Position numbers and translations under genes: made by a program. Positions 33,220-41,754 of a stretch of DNA of 64,000 nucleotides are shown piece after piece (position 1 is the first letter of the stretch; each line of letters opens with the position of its first letter). The stretch spans positions 4,372,001 through 4,436,000 of the forward strand of contig NZ_CP034752.1 in assembly GCF_004295645.1 (NCBI RefSeq), written 5' to 3'. The DNA comes from Limnobaculum zhutongyuii. Lineage in GTDB: Bacteria > Pseudomonadota > Gammaproteobacteria > Enterobacterales > Enterobacteriaceae. The notes under the pieces are model-generated. The model was not told the DNA's origin. It ran no database searches and saw only the letters and a list, made by a program, of their open reading frames with translations.

Positions 33220-33299
33220 TGTGCGCACAGATTAGCCTTATGTGTGCGCACATGTCAATACTTACATTTCTATTATTTTTATTGTATTTTGTGCGCACA
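33220..33299. promoter_or_regulatory. Three identical 10-bp palindromes (TGTGCGCACA)
   Basis: Perfect palindromes at 33220-33229, 33243-33252 and 33290-33299, spaced 23 and 47 bp, in the divergent region between the early operon (minus strand, starts 33033) and the small RHH gene (plus strand, starts 33327). Almost certainly an operator; the RHH protein next door is the obvious candidate binder. Confidence 0.75.
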
Positions 33300-33326
33300 T
33301 AGCTATAGCAATACTGAGGAGCTAGC

Positions 33327-33509
33327 ATGCCTAGTGGTAATACAAACAATAAATCTGCAAAAAAGAATATCCGTTTTCCACATGAGCTAATTGAGGAAAT
33401 AGATGCCTGCGTTGAACGAGAAAAAAAAGATAATCCGAATGCTAATTTTTCTGCATGGGTACTAGATGCTTGCGGACAAAAACTGAAGTCAGAACAAGAT
33501 AAAGAATAA
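33327..33509 (+). CDS. YlcI/YnfO-family RHH protein
   Basis: 60 residues: a Lys-rich start, the strand 'KKNIRFPHELIEEIDACVER' and then 'NPNANFSAWVLDACGQKL', the standard pattern of the YlcI/YnfO (DUF3950) ribbon-helix-helix family of prophages. GAGGAGCTAGC precedes the ATG. Divergent from the early operon and 28 bp from the nearest TGTGCGCACA palindrome, so probably a repressor controlling itself and the early genes. Confidence 0.82.
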   Translation: MPSGNTNNKSAKKNIRFPHELIEEIDACVEREKKDNPNANFSAWVLDACGQKLKSEQDKE

Positions 33510-33516
33510 ACATTAC

Positions 33517-33544
33517 GGGTAGTACTCTTCTCGCTACCCCTTTT
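33517..33544 (+). terminator. Rho-independent terminator
   Basis: GGGTAG...CTACCC with an 11-base loop then CTTTT, eight bases beyond the RHH gene stop. Confidence 0.75.
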
Positions 33545-33624
33545 CATATCCTTCACTTGATTAGCTAAGTGGGCTAATCCAACATTAGCTGAAATAGCTA
33601 AAATTAATATCAAGCAATCCATAA

Positions 33625-34275
33625 TTAAACCTCTAGAGCCTGGTAATTTACTTTAGGGAAGTCCTCAAGCCCTAAGCTGTATTGAATAAACTGTTTCACC
33701 AGTAATTCCGCTTTCTTGATGGCTTTCTTTTCACGTTTACGCAAATGCATTAGAGAACTACCGTGTTGTCCATGTCGTTCGAATGAAAATCTCTCAGCCA
33801 AAACGACTCTATTCTGCATTTCTATAATTGCCATATCGGTTAGCCCGGAAAAATCTAGCAGGTTAATATCTTTGCTACCTTCCAAGGTTGTCATATGATC
33901 GAATACTTGAGCTTGCAATTCATAGCTGTAACTCATTGCCATCAGACAAGCTTCACGTTTCGGAAATTGATAAATACTACGGGTACTCACAGCCCCATTT
34001 CCTACAACATAAGAATCATCGGCTAAAAATTTAGCTGATGTTTCCCCAAGGACTTTCGGCACCTTTGCCATAAAGTTTTTATGAGATAACTTACGATATT
34101 TCTTAGAAGGAAAATGAAGCCCTTCCATCACTGCTTTTTCTTTACGATCAGCATTGATGTAATCAACCATCTCGAGACTGCTCATAGTTGGCGTGGGGCT
34201 TACAGAAATACCATAATGCATAAATTCAGATTGAGTTTGGCCGCTGGCAATTAAGCCAGAATTTTTCATTTTCAT
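33625..34275 (-). CDS. Rha-like phage regulatory/antirepressor protein
   Basis: 216 residues. The first half resembles Phage_pRha-type proteins ('TMSSLEMVDYINADRKEKAV', then 'SIYQFPKREACLMAMSYSYE' and 'VFDHMTTLE'), followed by a basic helix-rich C-terminal part (LRKREKKAIKKAELLVKQF). Such proteins interfere with lysogenic control. Placed between AlpA and the early operon. Assignment by pattern. Confidence 0.65.
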   Translation of the reverse strand: MKMKNSGLIASGQTQSEFMHYGISVSPTPTMSSLEMVDYINADRKEKAVMEGLHFPSKKYRKLSHKNFMAKVPKVLGETSAKFLADDSYVVGNGAVSTRSIYQFPKREACLMAMSYSYELQAQVFDHMTTLEGSKDINLLDFSGLTDMAIIEMQNRVVLAERFSFERHGQHGSSLMHLRKREKKAIKKAELLVKQFIQYSLGLEDFPKVNYQALEV

Positions 34276-34339
34276 GATTTATTTCCCGTTAAATAAGGTT
34301 ATTGCGTAATAACTAATACTGAAGATATAGCTCATAAAA

Positions 34340-34537
34340 TTAAGCAACCTCCTTACGAGACTCAGCGATACGCTGATTAATCCATTCGTCAATTTCGCTC
34401 TCAACGAAAGCAATAGAACGGATGCCAATCTTGACGGATTGAGGAAAGCGTTTCTGACTAATAAGGCGATAAATCCATGCCTTACTATAACCAGTACGGC
34501 GGCGGACTTCTGATAAGCGAATGAGTGATTGTGACAT
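34340..34537 (-). CDS. AlpA-family transcriptional regulator
   Basis: 65 residues: 'SLIRLSEVRRRTGYSKAWIY' and 'RFPQSVKIGIRSIAFVESEI', the winged-helix excisionase-like AlpA pattern, ending 'DEWINQRIAES'. In P4-like elements and PICIs AlpA activates int/excision or the early operon. Located three genes inside the integrase end, as usual. Confidence 0.9.
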   Translation of the reverse strand: MSQSLIRLSEVRRRTGYSKAWIYRLISQKRFPQSVKIGIRSIAFVESEIDEWINQRIAESRKEVA

Positions 34538-34631
34538 GTATTCTCCTGTTTCTGTTTATTGTCGCGGGTGGACGTTGAGATAACAGGGTGAATATAGTTA
34601 TTGAAAGATAATCTCGTCATTGCATGCAAAA

Positions 34632-35624
34632 TTAATTAATTGATTTTAAATGTTTATTTGCATTTGCAAAGACACCATTTATAACTCTCTCGCTAAGATT
34701 TGCCATCTTTTTATCATCTATACGAGAAGCAAGGTCGCCCTGAGTCCACTTCCTGGCTTCTGATGTTGTTATCTCTTTAAGAACTGCTCCTATAACAGTT
34801 AAAAGCTGAGATTCAGAAAACGCGGATTCGTCCTCTGATAACCTTGCTTCAAATTTTGACATGTTAGCCGGAGACATTCCTATTTCACATCCAGAAGGGA
34901 GTCCACCAGCAGGAAAATAATGACTCCCATTCAATTTGAATATCTTATTTAATTTATCTAATGGGTCTAATGCTTCATCATCACGATTTTTATTAATATA
35001 CTTTTCATCAAATTTTTCTTGCAAATTATAAAGAATACCATCGTTATCCCTTAAGATAACTCCATCAAGGTTTGTCAGCTCGTCCATTTCCTTATTTTTA
35101 TTTGCTTGAATTAACCACATAATATCAATGGATTCAGAACCTAACATCGATAGTTCATATATTTGTTCTTCTAAATAATCAATTTCGCCATATTTCCATT
35201 CAACCATTTGTACACTATTACAATAGTAATCAAATGTTTTTTGTTCCTCAGATAACTCACAGCCATGGCTTTTCTCTAAAAATTCTTTATGTTTCGCTAT
35301 TAAATATTCATTTTCTTTTTCGATATAATTAACATCATTTTCATCTTTGCCAGAAAAGAAACAGGAAAATGAAAATAACTTTCTCATCCTCTCACCCATA
35401 GGGGTGTGTATCTCCCACATTTTTTTAGCAACATATTTTTTGTCAAAAGGGAATTTAACGGATAAAACCAACTCGCCATCAAGAGCAAGTTCCAACAAGT
35501 CTAAAGCGTTAACTGGTTCATTAAGAGCGATAGATAATCTTGATGCGGCTTCATTTAAATCAACCCATTTTTTTACTTTTAACAATTTACTTTTAACCAC
35601 ACACCACCTCTTGCCCTCTATCAT
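34632..35624 (-). CDS. Hypothetical protein of P4-like elements
   Basis: 330 residues from 35624; a GTG at 35600 behind AAGAGGTGG is an alternative start. N-terminal helix-turn pattern 'VDLNEAASRLSIALNEPVNA', an acidic central part, and a C-terminal module 'LLTVIGAVLKEITTSEARKW' with a TQGDLASRIDDKK stretch that looks like a DNA-binding wHTH. Genes of this type accompany AlpA in enterobacterial islands, but no function is known. Confidence 0.65.
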   Translation of the reverse strand: MIEGKRWCVVKSKLLKVKKWVDLNEAASRLSIALNEPVNALDLLELALDGELVLSVKFPFDKKYVAKKMWEIHTPMGERMRKLFSFSCFFSGKDENDVNYIEKENEYLIAKHKEFLEKSHGCELSEEQKTFDYYCNSVQMVEWKYGEIDYLEEQIYELSMLGSESIDIMWLIQANKNKEMDELTNLDGVILRDNDGILYNLQEKFDEKYINKNRDDEALDPLDKLNKIFKLNGSHYFPAGGLPSGCEIGMSPANMSKFEARLSEDESAFSESQLLTVIGAVLKEITTSEARKWTQGDLASRIDDKKMANLSERVINGVFANANKHLKSIN

Positions 35625-36023
35625 TCAGTAGAGATTATGCCAGCCAGTAGAGGTGTACTGGTTTTCGGTAGCGAACCTAGGCATAACCTTGTTCTTTCAA
35701 TTCATTATACATATAAATCAACGTCTACTATAGTTTACCACTGTCTATATATCCAGCTTAAGTCCGATTGCCTAATGTGCCATAAATCACATTATCGCTA
35801 CCTCATGAATGATGACACCACGGAGTTACCTACCAGAAAGTGCGATTTAAGTTAATAGGTCGGGTAAATGGCCCCTAAGTCGGGTATAGGTCGGGTAAAT
35901 GGCCCCTAAGTCGGGTATAGGTCGGGTAACTTGAAAGATATAATTAACTGATATAGATACCTTTTATTTTATTTACCCGACTACCCGACTTACCCGACCT
36001 GTTTTCTCGCGCGTATAGAAAAA
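35625..36023. other. Non-coding region between int and the 330-residue gene
   Basis: Holds the 31-bp iterons (35855-35929) and inverted TACCCGA motifs (to 36001). No convincing gene. Confidence 0.5.
35855..36001. repeat. 31-bp iterons plus inverted TCGGGTA motifs
   Basis: Two exact tandem copies of a 31-bp unit (35855-35885 and 35886-35916) and 13 bp of a third. Each full unit carries two TCGGGTA boxes. About 50 bp further on, three TACCCGA boxes run in the opposite direction (to 36001). Position just beyond int fits integrase/excisionase arm sites, a replication origin or a strong folded terminator; which one is not known. Confidence 0.75.
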
Positions 36024-37208
36024 TTATTTACCGTCACATTCCAATCTATCCAGATAGTCCGCGTACCACTGGAGCATTTCTCTTCGCCCATCCAGATACT
36101 GAGCGTGGTTATAAGTCCCGCGGGTGCTATTCTTATCGACGTGAGCAAGCTGTATTTCAATCCAATCAGAGTTATAGCCTTGCTCATTTAGAATTGTGCT
36201 CATGGTATGCCTAAAGCCGTGTCCAGTAGTTCGGCCTTTATATCCTAAAAGCTCGATAACCTGATTAACACTCTCTTTGCTGATGGGTTTGCGATGGTCA
36301 TTTCTACCAATAAAGACCAGAGGGTAACGGCCAGTAATAGGCTGTAACTGGTGAAGTACATCAATAGCCTGGCATGATAATGGAACCGTATGAGGGCGAC
36401 GCTTCTTCATTATTTCAACCTGAACATGCCAAATACCATGTTCAAAATCGATATCTTCCCATCGCGTAAAACGCATCTCTTGCGTTCTGACTGCTGTTAG
36501 CATCAGGAACTTTGTTGCCAATTTAGTAATGACACTACCTGTATAGCCGGATAGGTCACGGAGAAAATGAGGGAGCTCATCAGCTTTTAAGAATGGAAAG
36601 TGATTCTTTTTATGAGGAGTTAATGCAGTAGCGAGATCGGGAGCTGGATTATATTCAGCCCTTCCGGTAACAATGGCATAGCGAAATACTTCACCACAAC
36701 GCTGACGAACCTTACGCAGCTTTTCCAGAGCCCCACGTTTCTCCATTCGTCTTAACGTCTCTAGCAACTCCATAGGCTTTATATCCGCAATAGGGCGCTT
36801 ACCAATAAACGGAAATATATCACCCTCAAAAGTACTAATAATCTCGTCACGATAGCGAATAGACCAACGATCAGCTTTGGATTTATGCCATTCTCTGGCA
36901 ATAGCTTCGAATGTGTTCTCTACTGATACTTTCTGTGCCTGTTTTTCTGCCTTCCTCTGTTCACTGGGATCTTCACCAGCAGCAATCAGTTTTCGAGCTT
37001 CTTCACGTTTTAACCTGGCATCAGCCAAAGAGGTATCTGGATACACCCCTACAGCAAGTAATTTTTCTTTGCCCGCAATTCGATACTTCAACCGCCAATA
37101 TTTAGAACCATTCGCTTTAACCAATAAATACAGACCTCCTCCATCAGTGAGCTTATAGTCTTTCTCTTTCGGCTTGCTAGTCTCCACCTGGCGGGCATTT
37201 AGCTTCAT
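36024..37208 (-). CDS. P4-type tyrosine integrase
   Basis: 394 residues. N-terminal DUF4102 domain (SKPKEKDYKLTDGGGLYLLV), core-binding domain, then the catalytic set Arg241 (TAVRTQEM), His330-x-x-Arg333 (HGFRH), His356 and Tyr366 (GTYNHAQY). It ends at the phage side and its start is 165 bp from selC, the classical site for this family. All catalytic residues are present, so it is likely still active. Confidence 0.95.
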   Translation of the reverse strand: MKLNARQVETSKPKEKDYKLTDGGGLYLLVKANGSKYWRLKYRIAGKEKLLAVGVYPDTSLADARLKREEARKLIAAGEDPSEQRKAEKQAQKVSVENTFEAIAREWHKSKADRWSIRYRDEIISTFEGDIFPFIGKRPIADIKPMELLETLRRMEKRGALEKLRKVRQRCGEVFRYAIVTGRAEYNPAPDLATALTPHKKNHFPFLKADELPHFLRDLSGYTGSVITKLATKFLMLTAVRTQEMRFTRWEDIDFEHGIWHVQVEIMKKRRPHTVPLSCQAIDVLHQLQPITGRYPLVFIGRNDHRKPISKESVNQVIELLGYKGRTTGHGFRHTMSTILNEQGYNSDWIEIQLAHVDKNSTRGTYNHAQYLDGRREMLQWYADYLDRLECDGK

Positions 37209-37372
37209 TTGGGGGTATCTCTTTTTGGGGGTATAAAATGTACCCCCAAATGTACCCCCAGATGACCGTAGATTTCAATAGACTATAAAATACATCAAGA
37301 TACTAAGGCGGGTCTTTAACACTGATTAAATAAGGGTTTTGTAGACTTTGTGAGATGTAAAAAGACATGAAG

Positions 37373-37467
37373 TGGCGGAAAGTCACAGGAGTCGAACCTG
37401 CCAGGGACCGCTGGCGGCCCCATCTGGATTTGAAGTCCAGCCGCCCCACCGGGGACGATGACCTTCC
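37373..37467 (-). tRNA. selC: tRNA-Sec (selC), anticodon UCA
   Basis: 95 bases with encoded CCA, as in E. coli selC. Long variable arm, 8-bp acceptor stem, anticodon loop CTTCAAA with UCA at 37431-37433, T-arm GGTTCGACTCC. It reads in-frame UGA as selenocysteine together with SelA and SelB, which are encoded 23 kb away in this window. The 3' end is intact and faces the prophage integrase. Confidence 0.97.
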
Positions 37468-37598
37468 GTTTTAGAAGCAACAGAAGTGCTGTAACAGATG
37501 AGCCCGTCGATTATACCGTTAAACGAATGGGATGGAACTGCTAATTTTTCTCGTAACTTGCGGTTTTTGCGCGTGCTCACAACCACCGCAAACCGCAA

Positions 37599-38777
37599 TC
37601 AATACACCAGCTCGCCGAACTTATCCCGATACTCTTTTGGCGTGATGCCGTACTCTTTCTTAAATACCGAATAGAAATACTGTAACGATGGATAACCGCA
37701 CATCTGGGAAATCTCGTTAATCGACAGGGTACTGGCAGCCAGAAACTCGCTGGCCCGATTCAACTTCTCCTGATGGATCAGGCCATGAATAGTATTGCCG
37801 GTTTCATCACGAAAGCGCTTTTCAAGATTAGAGCGGGAAATACCGACTGCATCCAGCACTTGCTCCACTTTAATGCCCTTACAGGCATGGTAGCGGATAA
37901 AATGCATCGCCTGAATCACTGCCGGATCGTGCAGCGAACGGTAATCCGTTGAGCGGCGCTCCACCACTTTCACTGGTGGTACCAAAATGCGCTGAACCGG
38001 AAAATCACCCTGCTTCAGCAGCTTATGCAACAGCTTGGCCGCCTGATAGCCCATCTGACGAGAACCCTGCGCCACCGAAGAGAGTGCCACCCGCGACAAA
38101 TAGCGGGTCAGCTCTTCATTATCAATGCCAATAACGCACATCTTTTCTGGTACCGCGATATCCATATGTTCACACACCTGTAGCAAATGACGAGCGCGGG
38201 CATCGGTAACCGCAATAATTCCCGTATGGGCTGGCAGGTTCTGTAACCAATCCGCCAGGCGGTTCTGAGCGTGCTTCCAGTTTTCCGGCGCGGTTTCCAT
38301 TCCCTGAAAAATAGAGTGACGGTAATTTCCTTCAGTAACCAACTGACGGAAAGCATGCTCCCGCTCCGTTGCCCAGCGATGAGAGATATGGTGTGGTAGT
38401 CCGTAAAAGGCAAAGTGGTTTAGTCCCTTCTCCTTTAAGTGCATAAAGGCGGTGCTGACCAGAGCATGGTTGTCGGTAGCAATATAATGAACCGGAGGAT
38501 AATCCTCGGGTCGATGATAAGAACCGCCAACGCCCACTACCGGTATATTGGCCTGGCTTAGCGCCTGCTCGATTTCCGGATCGTCAAAATCGGCAATCAC
38601 CCCATCACCCAGCCAGTCTTTAACGCTGTCTATGCGGCAGCGAAAATCTTCTTCGATAAAGATATCCCAATCGCATTGAGAAGCCTGTAAGTACTCGCCA
38701 ACACCTTCAATAATCTGCCGGTCATAAACCTTATTGGCATTAAACAACAGCGTAATACGGAAGCGTTTTTCAAACAT
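37599..38777 (-). CDS. xylR: Xylose operon activator XylR
   Basis: 392 residues from the ATG at 38777, identical in length to E. coli XylR; the upstream codons are not family sequence. An N-terminal periplasmic-binding-type domain senses D-xylose ('RITLLFNANKVYDRQIIEGV', 'VTDARARHLLQVCEH'), and a C-terminal AraC domain binds DNA (last 110 residues, 'INEISQMCGYPSLQYFYSVF'). It activates xylAB and xylFGH. Located downstream of xylH on the same strand. Confidence 0.96.
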   Translation of the reverse strand: MFEKRFRITLLFNANKVYDRQIIEGVGEYLQASQCDWDIFIEEDFRCRIDSVKDWLGDGVIADFDDPEIEQALSQANIPVVGVGGSYHRPEDYPPVHYIATDNHALVSTAFMHLKEKGLNHFAFYGLPHHISHRWATEREHAFRQLVTEGNYRHSIFQGMETAPENWKHAQNRLADWLQNLPAHTGIIAVTDARARHLLQVCEHMDIAVPEKMCVIGIDNEELTRYLSRVALSSVAQGSRQMGYQAAKLLHKLLKQGDFPVQRILVPPVKVVERRSTDYRSLHDPAVIQAMHFIRYHACKGIKVEQVLDAVGISRSNLEKRFRDETGNTIHGLIHQEKLNRASEFLAASTLSINEISQMCGYPSLQYFYSVFKKEYGITPKEYRDKFGELVY

Positions 38778-38975
38778 GGCGTTCAATTTCCCGATCAACA
38801 CAAGATAAATCACCACTGCCGCTGGGTCGGCAACCCTCTGTTCAGGTTGAATGGAGTAACACAATTATCCATAGCCTGTCAGGTCACACTGCTGAAAATA
38901 CAACGCTCCGCACACTTTTCAGCTAACCAATAAACCCATAGCTGAAAATATGTACGGAGCCGCCAGACCAATCTA

Positions 38976-40166
38976 TCAGGCGCGTTTTTTAGTGGCAGAA
39001 TCCATCCACACGGCCAACAGTAAAATGGCACCTTTAACGATGTACTGCCAGAAGGTCGGAACATCCAGCATACTCATGCCGTTATCCAGTGATGCCATAA
39101 TAAATGCCCCCATCACCGCCCCGGCAACGCTGCCCACACCACCTGCCAGACTGGTTCCGCCAATAACGCAGGCAGCAATGGCATCCAGCTCGGCAATGTT
39201 ACCCGCCGAAGGTGACCCCGCCCCTAAACGAGAACTGAGGATCAAACCAGCAATCGCCACCATAAGTCCATTAATCGCAAACACCGCCAGCTTGGTCCGT
39301 TCAACGTTAATACCTGACAGTCGGGCCGCATCAATATTGCCACCAATGGCATAAATACGACGGCCAAATGCAGTGCGGGTTGCCATAAAGATACCCACCA
39401 TCATCAGCGCAGCCAGAATCAGTACCGGCGTTGGTACACCACGATAATCATTCAGCAGGTAAATAGCCCCTAACAGGATCACGGCGGTGATGGCCTGACG
39501 CCCCACATCGCTGCCTTTACCCGGCACCGGCAATCCCAGTGCTTCACGGTGCGCCCGCTGACGCCATTGCCAGATAACAAACAGCACCATCACGCCGATA
39601 CCAATACCAAAACCCAGGCTGTCCGGTAGATAGCTTTGACCAATTTGCGACATGGCATTACTGGTTGGGGAAACCGTAGTACCGTTGGTGATCCCGACCA
39701 AAATTCCGCGGAAGGCCAGCATTCCTGCCAGCGTAACGATAAATGACGGCACTTTGCGATAGGCAACCCACCAGCCGTTCCATGCGCCTAATAACAGCCC
39801 CATCACCAGCGTGACAACAATCGTCAGCGGCAAAGGCCAACCAAACCAAACATCAAAAATCGCCGCTGCTCCGCCGAGCAGCCCCATCATCGAGCCAACC
39901 GACAGGTCAATCTCCGCCGAAATAATGACAAACACCATCCCTACCGCCAGAATGCCGGTAATCGCCGTCTGGCGCAGCAGGTTAGAGATATTACGTGCGC
40001 TGATGTAGGCGCCATCCGTTGCTACGCTGAAAAACAGAATGATCACCACAATGGCGGCCAGCATCACGAAAACCTGCAGGTTCACGCGCTTAGGCTGAGC
40101 CGGACCGGCGGCTTTTCCGCCGGTATTTCCCGTGGTTGATAATGTTTCATTAGACATGTTGTTCAC
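38976..40166 (-). CDS. xylH: Xylose ABC transporter permease XylH
   Basis: 396 residues with about ten membrane helices and the permease signature 'MVFVIISAEIDLSVGSMMGL'. Strong match to E. coli XylH apart from a variable start. The ATG at 40157 is an alternative. Overlaps xylG by 17 bases. Third gene of xylFGH. Confidence 0.96.
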   Translation of the reverse strand: MNNMSNETLSTTGNTGGKAAGPAQPKRVNLQVFVMLAAIVVIILFFSVATDGAYISARNISNLLRQTAITGILAVGMVFVIISAEIDLSVGSMMGLLGGAAAIFDVWFGWPLPLTIVVTLVMGLLLGAWNGWWVAYRKVPSFIVTLAGMLAFRGILVGITNGTTVSPTSNAMSQIGQSYLPDSLGFGIGIGVMVLFVIWQWRQRAHREALGLPVPGKGSDVGRQAITAVILLGAIYLLNDYRGVPTPVLILAALMMVGIFMATRTAFGRRIYAIGGNIDAARLSGINVERTKLAVFAINGLMVAIAGLILSSRLGAGSPSAGNIAELDAIAACVIGGTSLAGGVGSVAGAVMGAFIMASLDNGMSMLDVPTFWQYIVKGAILLLAVWMDSATKKRA

Positions 40167-41676
40167 TCCTGAGTGCCGCTTCCATAATCTGTTCTTGTGT
40201 CAAAGACCGGTTGGCTAAATCCGCTTTAATACAGCCTTCGTGCATCACTAATACCCGGTCGCTAAGGCCCAGCACTTCGGGTAATTCTGAAGAGATAACA
40301 ATCAGGGCAATACCCTGCTCAACCAGTTGATTAATCAGCTTATAAATTTCATATTTGGCACCGATATCAATGCCCCGGGTTGGTTCATCCAGAATCAGAA
40401 TTTTAGGATTAAGTAACAGACACTTAGCCAGAATGGCTTTTTGCTGATTACCGCCGCTCAGGCGGGCAATGGCTAATTCCGGCGATGAGGTTTTGACCTT
40501 CAACCGCTCAATAGATTGCTGAATGGTGGACTGCTCTTTGGCATCGTCCAGTATGCTCAGCCAGCCGCTAAAATCGTCCAGCGCTGCCAGCGTCATATTG
40601 GCACCAACGCCCATCACCGGGATAATTCCATCTTTCTTACGATCTTCCGGCACCATGGCGATACCGTGGCTGATGGCGTCCTGACAGTTGCGAATTTTTA
40701 CCGCTTTGCCACCAACTTTAATTTCCCCTTCCCAGCGCCCGCGATAGGCACCAAACAGGCACTGAACGGTTTCGGTTCTTCCTGCGCCCACCAATCCGGC
40801 AATGCCCAGAATCTCCCCTTTATGCAGCGAGAAAGTGACATTATTCACCCGACGAATATGGCGGTTAATCGGATGCCAGGCGGTCAGGTTATCCACCCGC
40901 AGCACCTCTTCACCAATAGTGTGTTCTGATTGAGGGTAGAGTTCTTTTAGCTCACGACCTACCATCATGGCAATAATGTCGTCTTCGCTCATCTCACTGG
41001 CCTGACGGGTGCCAATATGTTTGCCATCGCGAATGACGCAAATCAGATCGGAGATGGCTTTCACTTCGTTCAGTTTGTGAGAGATGTAGATACAGGCAAT
41101 GTCATGACTTTGCAGATCGCGAATGATATTCAGCAGAATTTCAGTTTCGCTTTCCGTCAGTGATGCGGTGGGCTCATCCAGTACCAGCAGGCGAACTTGC
41201 TTATTCAGCGCTTTGGCGATTTCCACCAGTTGCTGTTGGCCTAACCCCAACTCACCCACTTTGGTATCCGGACTGACCGCCAGCTTCACCTGCTGTAACA
41301 GACGCTGACAGCGTAAAAACATGCTGTCGTAATCCATGATGCCAAAACGCCCGCGTTCCGAACCAAGGAAAATATTCTCCAGCACGGTCATCTCTTTCAC
41401 CAGAGCCAGTTCCTGGTGAATGATGGCAATGCCTTTCTGTTCGGTATCGCGAATGGTTTTTGCCTGTATGACGTCACCAGAAAACAGAATATCACCCTGA
41501 TACTGACCGTAAGGATAGATACCGCACAACACCTTCATTAGCGTTGATTTACCGGAGCCATTCTCCCCGCACAAGGAGAGCACCTGCCCGGCATCTAACG
41601 TTAAAGAGATGTCATCGACGGCTTTGATATCACCAAAAGCCTTGGTGATATTTTTCATTTCTAACAGATGTGGCAT
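40150..41676 (-). CDS. xylG: Xylose ABC transporter ATPase XylG
   Basis: 508 residues with two ABC modules as usual for sugar importers: Walker A GENGSGKSTL near residue 37, signature 'LGLGQQQLVEIAKALNK', and a second half with LSGGNQQKAILAK and ILDEPTRGIDIG. The first-domain LSGGQ is LGLGQQQ, as in E. coli XylG. The start is the ATG at 41676 behind GTGGAG. It energises xylose uptake with XylF and XylH. Confidence 0.96.
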   Translation of the reverse strand: MPHLLEMKNITKAFGDIKAVDDISLTLDAGQVLSLCGENGSGKSTLMKVLCGIYPYGQYQGDILFSGDVIQAKTIRDTEQKGIAIIHQELALVKEMTVLENIFLGSERGRFGIMDYDSMFLRCQRLLQQVKLAVSPDTKVGELGLGQQQLVEIAKALNKQVRLLVLDEPTASLTESETEILLNIIRDLQSHDIACIYISHKLNEVKAISDLICVIRDGKHIGTRQASEMSEDDIIAMMVGRELKELYPQSEHTIGEEVLRVDNLTAWHPINRHIRRVNNVTFSLHKGEILGIAGLVGAGRTETVQCLFGAYRGRWEGEIKVGGKAVKIRNCQDAISHGIAMVPEDRKKDGIIPVMGVGANMTLAALDDFSGWLSILDDAKEQSTIQQSIERLKVKTSSPELAIARLSGGNQQKAILAKCLLLNPKILILDEPTRGIDIGAKYEIYKLINQLVEQGIALIVISSELPEVLGLSDRVLVMHEGCIKADLANRSLTQEQIMEAALRSEQHV

Positions 41677-41754
41677 CACATGTACTCCACAAAGCGATAA
41701 CGACCATTAAGCTGATGCTGGGTGCCACTTGTGCGGCACCCGATTGCAGGAAAA

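Larger units (their letters stand above)
8977..37372 (-). mobile_element. Defective SfV-like prophage integrated at selC
   Basis: About 28.4 kb with int beside the selC 3' end. Order from right to left: int, AlpA, Rha-like, small early genes, primase/helicase, ssb, Q, cargo, lysis genes, cargo, HNH, terS, terL, portal, protease, capsid, connectors, Mu-like sheath, tube and chaperone. An HK97-type head joined to a Mu-type contractile tail is the plan of Shigella phage SfV. Tape measure, baseplate, fibres and the distal attachment site are missing; terS and ssb carry one-base frameshifts. Confidence 0.85.

Noticed and set aside
33164..33622. 152-codon minus-strand frame antisense to the YlcI/YnfO gene
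   Set aside because: It crosses the operator palindromes and the convincing RHH gene. Only its first 37 codons (MDCLILILAISANVGLAHLA) look protein-like, and there is no supporting RBS or family.
35637..35855. 72-codon plus-strand frame upstream of the iterons
   Set aside because: No RBS, no recognisable pattern; occupies what looks like promoter sequence.
35855..35929. CRISPR-like array
   Set aside because: The 31-bp units abut directly with no spacers and no cas genes are present.
8977..37372. Capsid-forming PICI (cf-PICI)
   Set aside because: Int-AlpA-primase plus HNH-terminase-capsid would fit, but sheath, tube, tail chaperone, lysis genes and Q show that it derives from a complete phage.
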